From JAGQSZ01 sp049672765 (GTDB taxonomy: Bacteria > Actinomycetota > Acidimicrobiia > Acidimicrobiales > Microtrichaceae): a stretch of DNA of 6,269 bases. The position numbers and the translations under genes are program-made. A model generated the notes under the pieces. It had not been told where the DNA came from. It saw only the letters and a list, made by a program, of their open reading frames with translations, and searched no databases. Each line of letters starts with the position of its first letter. The first letter of the stretch is position 1. Below, piece after piece: positions 1-5,601 of this stretch. The stretch covers positions 1 through 6,269 of the forward strand of contig JBATWQ010000155.1 of assembly GCA_049672765.1 (NCBI GenBank), read 5' to 3'.

Positions 1-1
1 G

Positions 2-2413
2 CCCGATACCTCGCGCCTACGAGTACCACCGCACAGTCTGGATGCAGAGGAGTCGCTGCTCGGCGCGATGCTGCTGAGCGAGCAGGCAATTTCTGCTGCC
101 GCAGGACTTGTCTCTGTCGAGGACTTCTATCGACCGGCACACCGCCACATCTTCGATGCCATCCTCGCCCTCTACTCCAAGGGTGAAGGAATCGATCCGG
201 TAACGGTCGCCGACGAGCTCGCCCACGCCGGACTGCTCGAAGCTGTCGGCGGACCTGCGACGCTCATCAGCCTGCAGACACGCACCCCGGCGATCACCAA
301 CGCACATCACTACGCCAAGATCGTCGAAGAGAAGGCGCTGCTCCGGCGGCTCATCACCACCGCCAACGACGTGGCCGAGCTCGGGTACTCACCTCTCGAC
401 GACATCGACAAGACGATCGACTCTGCCGAGAGCCTGATGTTCTCGGTCGCCCAGCGTCGCAACGCCGACACGATGTCCGAGTTGAGCCCGCTGCTCAACC
501 AGAGCATCGAACGACTCGAAGAGCTGTTCGAGAACGGCGACTCCATCACGGGCACGCCCACCGGATATGTCGATCTGGACATGAAGCTCGCCGGGCTGCA
601 ACCGGGAGCGCTGCTGGTCGTTGGGGCCAGGCCGGCGATGGGCAAGACGGCGTTCGCGCTCGGGTTGGCCGCAAACGCTGCGGTGCGCGAGCAGCGCCCG
701 GTGCTGTTCTTCTCACTCGAAATGGGCCATCTCGAACTGACCCAGCGTCTGATCGCCGCCGAAGCCCGGATCGACTCCACAAAGCTGCGAACCGGAAGAC
801 TGACCGACGCGGATTGGACGAAGATCACCAAGGCCATCGGCCGTCTGGGTGAAGGCAAGCTCTGGATCGACGACAACCCTGCGCTCACCGTCACCGAAAT
901 CCGTTCCAAGGCCAGACGTCTTCAGGACCGGTTGGGCGAGCCGCTCGGCCTTATCGTCGTGGACTACCTCCAGCTCATGTCAGGTCGGGGTTCCGCCGAG
1001 AGTCGGCAGGTCGAGGTCTCCGAGATCAGCCGTGGCCTCAAGGTCCTGGCCCGTGAGCTCGAAGCTCCGGTCATGGCGCTGTCACAGCTGTCGCGGCAAC
1101 TCGAACAGCGAGCGGATCGTCGACCGATGCTGTCGGACCTTCGTGAATCCGGTTGCCTGATCGCCGAGACCCGAGTCCTGCGCGCCGACGACAACACCGA
1201 GGTGACACTCGGTGAATTGATGGCCAGCGGAGAGAGCGACGTGCCGGTTTGGTCACTCGACGAGGACTGGAAACTTGTCCCCGCAACCATGACCCACGCG
1301 TTTCCGAGTGGCACCAAAGAGGCGTTCCAGATGCGATTGGCATCGGGTCGCGAGGTGACCGCTACCGCCAATCATCCCTTCAGGACCGTCAACGGTTGGG
1401 CGCGCCTGGACGAACTTTCCGTCGGTAGTCGGATTGCGGCGCCCCGCCAGCTCGGATCCCCCGAGAACCTGCGTGTCGTAACGGGCGACGAGGCAGGCGT
1501 TGTCCTGGAGCGGATGGCCGAGGAATCGGTGCGCTCGGGTGCGGTGGTCCCAGAGGCCTTCGACCTGGTTGATGAGCAGCTGTCGAGTGTCCTGTCGGCG
1601 ATCTTCGGGAGGGTCGGTTCACTCGGTGTCAGCGAACTGCGCGGGCGTCCACACGTAAGGCTCACGGCAACGACGCCGCATCGCCGTCTGATCGATGACC
1701 TGCAAATTCTGCTCTCGCGCTTTGGGGTGCAGTGTCGGATCACGAACGTCGGCCCGCGGAAGCCTCGGTGGAGGCTGTGGATACACGGGGTCGAACATCA
1801 GCGACGCTTTCTCACCAGGATCGGGGTGTCGGGGGAGCGCGGACGGTTGGTCGACCAGGCGCTTGCGTCCCTGGGAGACACGGTCGGAAACCCCAACGTC
1901 GACACGATTCCGAGCGGTGTCAAGGAACAGATCCTCGTCGCACTAGAGAAGGCCGAGATGACCCAGCGGGGTCTGTCCGAGGCACTCGGTGAGCAGTATT
2001 GCGGCGGGTACCTGCTGGGGACCGAGGCTCGACCGCGTTGTTCGAGCCGCTCCCGCCTCGCACGTATCGCCGAGGTGACCGAGTCCAAGGAGTTGGCGGC
2101 ACTCGCGACCTCGGACGTGTTCTGGGACGAAGTGGTCGAGATCACCTCCGTCGGTGACCGAGAGGTGTTCGACGCGACTGTGCTCGGAACGCACAACTTC
2201 ATCGCGAACGGTGTCGTGGTCCACAACTCGATCGAGCAGGATGCCGACGTGGTGATGTTTCTGTACCGCGACGAGGTCTACAACCCGGACACGACCGACA
2301 AGGACACGGCCGAGGTGATAGTGGCCAAGCACCGTGCCGGGTCGACCGGCACAACCCGACTGGTTTTCCTCGACTACTGCACCCTGTTCACCAACATGGC
2401 CCGCGAAGGCTGA
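2..2413 (+). CDS. dnaB: Replicative DNA helicase DnaB, intein-containing precursor (5' partial)
   Basis: DnaB is the hexameric, ATP-driven 5'-3' helicase that unwinds DNA at the replication fork. The frame is open from base 2, with no ATG, GTG or TTG before the internal Met at base 68. The residues before that Met (RVPPHSLDAEESLLGAML) are the usual DnaB N-terminus, so the true start lies a few codons outside the window. Numbering from base 2, the N-terminal helical domain covers about residues 8-110. The RecA-like motor has Walker A GARPAMGKT at 208-216 and a Walker B-type LIVVDYLQL with Asp at 321. The chain is interrupted after RESG (residue 384) by a 358-residue intein and resumes with SIEQDADVVMFLYRDE. 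It ends in the typical FTNMAREG. Removing the intein leaves about 445 residues in the window, close to a normal DnaB of roughly 450-460. This appears to be the essential chromosomal copy, so function requires protein splicing. Confidence 0.97.
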   Translation, partial: PDTSRLRVPPHSLDAEESLLGAMLLSEQAISAAAGLVSVEDFYRPAHRHIFDAILALYSKGEGIDPVTVADELAHAGLLEAVGGPATLISLQTRTPAITNAHHYAKIVEEKALLRRLITTANDVAELGYSPLDDIDKTIDSAESLMFSVAQRRNADTMSELSPLLNQSIERLEELFENGDSITGTPTGYVDLDMKLAGLQPGALLVVGARPAMGKTAFALGLAANAAVREQRPVLFFSLEMGHLELTQRLIAAEARIDSTKLRTGRLTDADWTKITKAIGRLGEGKLWIDDNPALTVTEIRSKARRLQDRLGEPLGLIVVDYLQLMSGRGSAESRQVEVSEISRGLKVLARELEAPVMALSQLSRQLEQRADRRPMLSDLRESGCLIAETRVLRADDNTEVTLGELMASGESDVPVWSLDEDWKLVPATMTHAFPSGTKEAFQMRLASGREVTATANHPFRTVNGWARLDELSVGSRIAAPRQLGSPENLRVVTGDEAGVVLERMAEESVRSGAVVPEAFDLVDEQLSSVLSAIFGRVGSLGVSELRGRPHVRLTATTPHRRLIDDLQILLSRFGVQCRITNVGPRKPRWRLWIHGVEHQRRFLTRIGVSGERGRLVDQALASLGDTVGNPNVDTIPSGVKEQILVALEKAEMTQRGLSEALGEQYCGGYLLGTEARPRCSSRSRLARIAEVTESKELAALATSDVFWDEVVEITSVGDREVFDATVLGTHNFIANGVVVHNSIEQDADVVMFLYRDEVYNPDTTDKDTAEVIVAKHRAGSTGTTRLVFLDYCTLFTNMAREG
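1154..2227 (+). other. DnaB intein (358 residues, in-frame protein intron)
   Basis: This segment should excise itself from the DnaB precursor and ligate the flanking exteins. It begins at Cys1 (codon 1154-1156), directly after extein ESG, and ends with His357-Asn358 (2222-2227), followed by extein Ser (2228-2230). Block A is CLIAETRVL. Block B is TATANHPF, with Thr71 and His74. Block F is FDATVLGTHNFIANG, with Asp340 and His347. Block G is NGVVVHN. All residues needed for a class 1 splicing pathway are therefore present. The insertion point (RESG/SIEQD) is the site I recall for the Synechocystis and M. tuberculosis DnaB inteins, and the N-terminal splicing half closely resembles the latter. 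About 65 residues after the N-terminal splicing module lack a recognisable first LAGLIDADG motif, so the endonuclease is probably dead. By eye the base composition does not differ from the exteins, which suggests long residence. Confidence 0.95.
1433..2107 (+). other. Decayed LAGLIDADG homing-endonuclease region inside the DnaB intein
   Basis: Between the N-terminal splicing module (ending near IAAPRQ) and the C-terminal module (from about VFWDEVVEIT) lies the position of the DOD-type homing endonuclease. The first LAGLIDADG helix is not recognisable. The second is represented by VLSAIFGRVG (1589-1618), where the usual catalytic Asp before the last Gly is Val. The following segment, with HRRLIDDLQILLSRFGV (about 1679-1729), matches the conserved stretch after block E in this family, which supports homology. 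A helix-turn-helix-like segment follows at about 1946-2077. What I see is loss of the catalytic motifs; that the region cannot cleave DNA is inference. It may still matter for folding or splicing of the intein. Confidence 0.7.
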
Positions 2414-2465
2414 TCGAACGAACACGGCTGCCCCCCCCGGCCGCCTCGGCGTAAGAAGGAACGAA

Positions 2466-2491
2466 CTCGAGGGAGCCGGTTGGCCTTCGAG
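2466..2491. terminator. Stem-loop between convergent dnaB and cupredoxin genes, possible terminator
   Basis: CTCGAGGG (2466-2473) and CCTTCGAG (2484-2491) can form an 8-bp stem with one G-U pair and a 10-base loop in a rightward transcript. Read leftward, the same pair becomes an A-C mismatch, but the stem is then followed by a T-rich run (TTCGTTCCTTCTT). It lies 53 bases after the dnaB stop and 9 bases after the lipoprotein stop, the right place for a shared terminator. There is no clean U tract on the dnaB side, so intrinsic termination is uncertain. Confidence 0.3.
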
Positions 2492-2499
2492 ACCCTGGG

Positions 2500-2976
2500 T
2501 CAGGACGTGTAGAAGGCTCCCTGCATACCCATCGAACCGTGGAAGTTGCACGAGAACCGAAGTGAGCCGCTCTCGGGGACTTTGACGGTGACCGTGGCTT
2601 CATCGCCCGGCTCGAGCGTCTGGTCGACGCTGCCGTCATCGAGGGTAAAGGTGTGTGCGGCCTTGCCCTCGTTCTCGAGCTTGACCGACACGGTCGCCCC
2701 GGGAGCCGCTTGGATGAAGGTGGGACTGAAGTAGTTGTCGTCAACCTCGACGTCGACCTTGGCGTTCGTGCCTTCAGCCGAGATGTCCTTGGTCCCCTTG
2801 TTGTTCACCTCGCCACTCAGCTCAACCGGCGCTGCCGCGGTCTTGGTAGCCGCGGTAGTGGTCGATCTGTCGCCGCCGCTCGGGGCTGCGCCGGATGAGT
2901 CGCTGCTACCGCATCCGGCGAGTGCAAGTGCGGTCCAGAGTGCGAAAGCTCCGATGAGTATGCGGTGTTTGGACAT
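2500..2976 (-). CDS. Plastocyanin-like (cupredoxin) copper-binding lipoprotein
   Basis: This is a predicted 158-residue lipoprotein exported and anchored on the outer face of the membrane. A signal peptide (MSKHRILIGAFALW...) runs into the lipobox LALAGC, with the lipidated Cys at 22. A Ser/Thr/Ala-rich linker follows to about residue 50, then a cupredoxin fold of about 100 residues. The type 1 copper ligands are visible: His108 (AAHTF) and, near the C-terminus, C143-x2-H146-x4-M151 in FSCNFHGSMGM, the plastocyanin spacing. Such proteins carry single electrons or bind copper; the partner here is unknown. I chose the ATG at 2976 because it starts a normal signal peptide and has AGGGG six bases upstream. 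The Met at 3021 would add 15 residues that spoil the signal peptide. It converges with dnaB and diverges from the sigma factor gene. The fold is secure; electron transfer rather than copper sensing or storage is not shown. Confidence 0.9.
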   Translation of the reverse strand: MSKHRILIGAFALWTALALAGCGSSDSSGAAPSGGDRSTTTAATKTAAAPVELSGEVNNKGTKDISAEGTNAKVDVEVDDNYFSPTFIQAAPGATVSVKLENEGKAAHTFTLDDGSVDQTLEPGDEATVTVKVPESGSLRFSCNFHGSMGMQGAFYTS

Positions 2977-2982
2977 GGTGGA

Positions 2983-2987
2983 CCCCT
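2983..2987 (-). promoter_or_regulatory. Ribosome binding site of the cupredoxin lipoprotein gene
   Basis: On the minus strand AGGGG lies six bases before the ATG at 2976. It decides between this start and the in-frame ATG at 3021, which has no comparable site. Confidence 0.65.
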
Positions 2988-3035
2988 GGATCTGCGACGT
3001 GCACCGGCGATCTGTCGGCAACAGGACTACGGCTC

Positions 3036-3064
3036 ATGACGTCGGGTGGATTGCGGCGTACGTT
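3036..3064 (+). promoter_or_regulatory. Possible sigma-70-type promoter for the ECF sigma gene
   Basis: ATGACG (3036-3041, four of six matches to TTGACA) and TACGTT (3059-3064, a TAnnnT -10 element) are separated by exactly 17 bases. The expected transcription start falls at about 3071, which is the GTG proposed as the sigma gene start, so the message would be leaderless. Short motifs like these arise by chance, so this is a prediction only. The exact palindrome GACGTC at 3038-3043 overlaps the -35 region. Confidence 0.3.
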
Positions 3065-3070
3065 GTTTTT

Positions 3071-3685
3071 GTGTCCGGCAATCCCGACGAGGCCTCAAGC
3101 CGTATACACGGAGTGAGCCTCGCATCCGATGAAGCCCTCCTCGCCGGCATCTCGCTCGGTGACGAGGACTCGGCGCGCACCTTCGTCCGCAGGTACCAGC
3201 ATCGTGTCCTTGGTGTGGCCGTCCTGGTCCTCGGCGATCGACACGCGGCCGAGGACGTGGCCCAGGACACATTCATGCGCGTCTGGCGACACGCGGGAGG
3301 GTTCGATGCCCGCAGAGGTGCCGTTGCCCCATGGGTACTCACCATCGCCCGCAACGCTGCGATCGACGCAGCCCGCCTACGTCGATCTGTGGCCGTCGAC
3401 CCGGCCGCACTCGAGTCGCTACTCGGTGCCTCGACGCGCCGGTCACCGTCGGAGGATGTCGAGCACGCCATGGCGGTTGACCGGGTGACCCGAGCCCTCG
3501 GCGGTGTGCCGGTCGAACAGCGTCGGTCCGTTGTACTCGCGGCCCTGTACGGTCGGACCGCGGCCGAAGTTGCCGAAATAGAGGCGATCCCATTGGGGAC
3601 GGCCAAGACGCGAATCCGTACGGGACTGCGCCGGATCCGGGAACTGCTCAGCGACGAACTGGCCGACGACGAGGTGCTCCAGTGA
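3071..3685 (+). CDS. ECF (group 4) RNA polymerase sigma factor
   Basis: This encodes an alternative sigma factor that would direct RNA polymerase to a stress or envelope regulon when released from its anti-sigma factor. From GTG 3071 it is 204 residues. The sigma-2 domain spans about residues 34-105, with AAEDVAQDTFMRVWRHA in region 2.2 and PWVLTIARNAAIDAARLRR covering regions 2.3-2.4. Sigma-4 spans about 133-197, with the recognition helix-turn-helix in GRTAAEVAEIEAIPLGTAKTR followed by IRTGLRRIRELL. No extra C-terminal domain is present. The start is uncertain. GTG 3071 would suit a leaderless message. GTG 3113 gives 190 residues but has GGA directly abutting it, which is too close to act as a Shine-Dalgarno. 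In-frame starts further upstream overlap the divergent lipoprotein gene. The stop overlaps the GTG of the next gene (GTGA), so the two are probably translated together and act as a sigma/anti-sigma pair. Confidence 0.92.
   Translation: MSGNPDEASSRIHGVSLASDEALLAGISLGDEDSARTFVRRYQHRVLGVAVLVLGDRHAAEDVAQDTFMRVWRHAGGFDARRGAVAPWVLTIARNAAIDAARLRRSVAVDPAALESLLGASTRRSPSEDVEHAMAVDRVTRALGGVPVEQRRSVVLAALYGRTAAEVAEIEAIPLGTAKTRIRTGLRRIRELLSDELADDEVLQ
3671..3674 (+). promoter_or_regulatory. Ribosome binding site of the anti-sigma gene, inside the sigma gene
   Basis: GAGG near the 3' end of the sigma coding region lies seven bases before GTG 3682. It supports that GTG as the anti-sigma start and fits translational coupling with the sigma gene. 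Confidence 0.55.
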
Positions 3686-4491
3686 CCGCCGCTGATTGCG
3701 ACAGGTGTCGTGAGGTGGCCGCCGAACTCGCTCTCGGAATAGCCGTCGGGGATGAGCGCGCTGCTGCGCTCGAACACCTGACGAACTGCCCAGCGTGTCG
3801 CCGGGAACTCAACGGTCTCACTGCTGCACTCGACGCTCTCATGTCCCTTGCTCCGCCGGTGGATCCGCCGGCGGGTTTCGAAGAACGTGTGCTGGCTGGG
3901 TTCACCTCGACCGCCGACACGGTCAGAATCGAAATCGTCGACGGGGAGTTCGTGAGCGATGAGGGATCACCGAATTTCGGTCCTGTCGCCGCTCGAGACG
4001 ACCCGCAGACTTCAGTGGCGGCACCCGTCGTTGGCAAGGGGCGTGCGCGCGTGCTGATTGGTGTCGCCGCTGTCCTGGTCGCAACGGCCGGAGTATTCGG
4101 CGCGGTGGCGCTCGTTGACCACGATGTGCCCCCGTCCGCCACTTCTGAGACCGCCACAGCCGCTCGTTCCGATCGACTCGAGGGAGTGCTGCGTACGCCC
4201 GACGGATCGGACGTCGGAAGGGTCACCTTGGACACCAGCGGGTCTGGCGATTCGCAGGGGAGTGGCGCCGAACTGATCGTTTCCCTCGACCCAGCGGTCC
4301 CAGTTGGCAGCTATCGGGTCGAGTGCGACTACGAGTCGGGTCACCCCTACACCGCTGGGGTGCTCCACTCGTCGCCCGACGGGTTGGAGGAGTGGCGTGG
4401 GACCATAACTGTCCCGACGTACGACCTACTTCGTGTACGTCTGGTCAGCACAACCGGCGGTCCGAATTTGGAAGCTTCAATGGCATCCTGA
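3682..4491 (+). CDS. Membrane-anchored zinc-binding anti-sigma factor
   Basis: This 269-residue protein is probably the partner that sequesters the sigma factor encoded just upstream. The cytoplasmic N-terminus carries a ZAS-type zinc signature, H32-x3-C36-x2-C39 in EHLTNCPACRREL, with C6-x2-C9 upstream able to supply a fourth ligand. A linker rich in small and acidic residues leads to one hydrophobic helix at about 124-145 (VLIGVAAVLVATAGVFGAVAL). About 120 residues would then lie outside the membrane, predicted mostly beta, ending in EEWRGTITVP and LLRVRLVSTTGGPNLEASMA, a pattern seen at the C-terminus of some actinobacterial anti-sigma factors. The start GTG 3682 overlaps the sigma stop and has GAGG seven bases before it. 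The inducing signal is unknown. Zinc thiolates suggest redox or metal responsiveness, while the outer domain suggests envelope sensing, possibly by regulated proteolysis; both are inference from the family. Confidence 0.88.
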   Translation: MTAADCDRCREVAAELALGIAVGDERAAALEHLTNCPACRRELNGLTAALDALMSLAPPVDPPAGFEERVLAGFTSTADTVRIEIVDGEFVSDEGSPNFGPVAARDDPQTSVAAPVVGKGRARVLIGVAAVLVATAGVFGAVALVDHDVPPSATSETATAARSDRLEGVLRTPDGSDVGRVTLDTSGSGDSQGSGAELIVSLDPAVPVGSYRVECDYESGHPYTAGVLHSSPDGLEEWRGTITVPTYDLLRVRLVSTTGGPNLEASMAS

Positions 4492-4545
4492 GCAGGTTTT
4501 CGGCCAACCGGGTCGTGGTCGTTGACGGCCCGCCCGAGAAAACGC

Positions 4546-4575
4546 CGCCAGTGGGTGCGGCGTCAGTGGGTGCCG
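4546..4575 (+). repeat. Two-copy 15-bp imperfect tandem repeat
   Basis: The spacer before the ABC transporter holds CGCCAGTGGGTGCGG followed directly by CGTCAGTGGGTGCCG, sharing the core CAGTGGGTGC (4549-4558 and 4564-4573). The first copy also lies in a possible hairpin, ACGCCGC (4542-4548) with GCGGCGT (4557-4563) around an 8-base loop. It could be an operator or a transcript structure, or it could be chance; no function is recognised. Confidence 0.45.
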
Positions 4576-4676
4576 CCGAAGCGGTTCGGCAATTTGGTTG
4601 TCTGGATCGATCGCAGGTCCCCGGATTCCTCGCGATTATGGGGGAGTCTGCGGGCTACGCTTCTGCGCCTCGGGAC

Positions 4677-4682
4677 GGAGAG
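4677..4682 (+). promoter_or_regulatory. Ribosome binding site of the ABC ATPase gene
   Basis: GGAGAG lies seven bases before ATG 4690. It selects that start over the TTG at 4522, whose extra 56 residues (Arg/Trp/Ser-rich) do not resemble an ABC domain. Confidence 0.75.
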
Positions 4683-4689
4683 TCACAGC

Positions 4690-5601
4690 ATGACCAACGC
4701 GATTGCGACGGATCGACTGACCAAGAAGTATCGCCAGGTCGCAGCTGTCGATGCGGTCGACCTGGAGGTCCACACCGCCGAGGTGTTCGGATTTCTGGGC
4801 CCCAATGGGGCCGGCAAGTCCACGACGATCCGGTGCCTGCTGGACCTGGCACACCCGAGTAGCGGTACGGCGACGATCCTCGGCATGGACAGTCGGCGCG
4901 ATTCGATCGCGATACGACGTCGCACGGGGTTTCTTCCGGGGGACCTCGCTTTGTATCCAAACCTGACCGGCAAGGAGGTGATCGACTACTTCGCGAAGCT
5001 GCGGGGAGGCGTTGACACCGCGGCGATACGGACACTTGCGGAGAGATTCGACGCCGATCTGTCCCGCAGATGTGGCGACTACTCGTCGGGAAATCGTCAG
5101 AAGGTGGGTCTGATCCAGGCCTTCATGCACAGACCAGAGCTGGTCATCCTGGATGAGCCGAGCACGGGACTAGATCCCTTGGTCCAAGAAGAGCTGCACC
5201 ACCTGATCCTGGAGACCCGCAGCGAGGGCCGGACCGTGTTTCTTTCGAGCCACGTTCTGTCCGAGGTCGACAGGGTGGCTGACCGGGTCGGGATCATCCG
5301 CCACGGCCGACTGATCGAGGTTGCGTCGATGGACGACCTGAAGTCCAAGGCCATCCGACGACTGGACCTGGAATTTGGCAGCGAGGTCGACGCTGCGCCC
5401 CTGAGGAATGTCGACGGGGTCCGTGAGGTCACCGGCGCCGGGCGTCACTTCAGCGTCGCCTATGAAGGTTCGGTCGACCGCGTACTTGCGACGGCAATGA
5501 GCATGGGCATAGTGAACCTCCAGAGCCGAGATGCGGGCCTTGAGGAAATCTTCCTCGGCTACTACCGCGACGAATCGCCGGAAGCGTCAGATGCACCTTG
5601 A
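4690..5601 (+). CDS. ABC transporter ATP-binding protein (ABC-2 exporter type)
   Basis: This 303-residue cytoplasmic ATPase should power the membrane permease encoded next. Walker A GPNGAGKST is at 37-45, the signature YSSGNRQKV at 131-139, Walker B LVILDEPSTGLDP at 151-163 with Asp155 and Glu156, and the H-loop His188 in LSSHVLSEVD. At the Q-loop position the chain reads GFLPGDLALYP, with Gly where Gln is usual; as I recall, this variant occurs in a subgroup of actinobacterial ABC-2 exporters. A C-terminal extension of about 90 residues after the nucleotide-binding core, ending in GLEEIFLGYYRD, is typical of drug- and lantibiotic-type exporter ATPases. ATG 4690 is supported by GGAGAG seven bases upstream. 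The gene overlaps the permease start by 11 bases, so the pair is almost certainly cotranscribed. The substrate cannot be told from sequence. Control by the upstream sigma/anti-sigma pair is possible, but a 198-base spacer separates them. Confidence 0.95.
   Translation: MTNAIATDRLTKKYRQVAAVDAVDLEVHTAEVFGFLGPNGAGKSTTIRCLLDLAHPSSGTATILGMDSRRDSIAIRRRTGFLPGDLALYPNLTGKEVIDYFAKLRGGVDTAAIRTLAERFDADLSRRCGDYSSGNRQKVGLIQAFMHRPELVILDEPSTGLDPLVQEELHHLILETRSEGRTVFLSSHVLSEVDRVADRVGIIRHGRLIEVASMDDLKSKAIRRLDLEFGSEVDAAPLRNVDGVREVTGAGRHFSVAYEGSVDRVLATAMSMGIVNLQSRDAGLEEIFLGYYRDESPEASDAP
5580..5584 (+). promoter_or_regulatory. Ribosome binding site of the permease gene, inside the ATPase gene
   Basis: GGAAG lies six bases before ATG 5591, within the 3' end of the ATPase coding region. 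It supports this start and coupled translation. Confidence 0.55.

Noticed and set aside
1154..2227. Insertion in dnaB as a transposon or group I/II intron
   Set aside because: The frame stays open throughout, intein blocks A, B, F and G are present, and there are no inverted repeats, transposase motifs or intron structure.
2431..2438. Run of eight C after the dnaB stop, considered as a phase-variation tract
   Set aside because: It lies outside any coding region and has no promoter around it; it is probably an ordinary homopolymer and a possible sequencing error spot.
1943..2551. Long leftward open frame of about 200 residues opposite the end of dnaB, and similar leftward frames across 310-1743
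   Set aside because: They lie antisense to the clear dnaB/intein frame, are Arg/Ser-rich and low in complexity, and match no family. They are byproducts of high-GC codon use.
2735..3070. Extension of the sigma factor frame upstream to an ATG at 2735
   Set aside because: It runs antisense through most of the cupredoxin lipoprotein gene and gives a Ser/Ala-rich N-terminus with no ECF resemblance.
3030..3070. ECF-type autoregulated promoter for the lipoprotein on the minus strand (an AAC-type -35 with a CGTC -10)
   Set aside because: The spacing is about 20 bases, longer than usual for ECF promoters, and the motifs are too short to trust. CGTC is abundant in this sequence.
4522..4689. Extension of the ABC ATPase to a TTG at 4522
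   Set aside because: The extra residues do not look like an ABC domain, and ATG 4690 has a good ribosome binding site and begins directly before the normal start of the fold.
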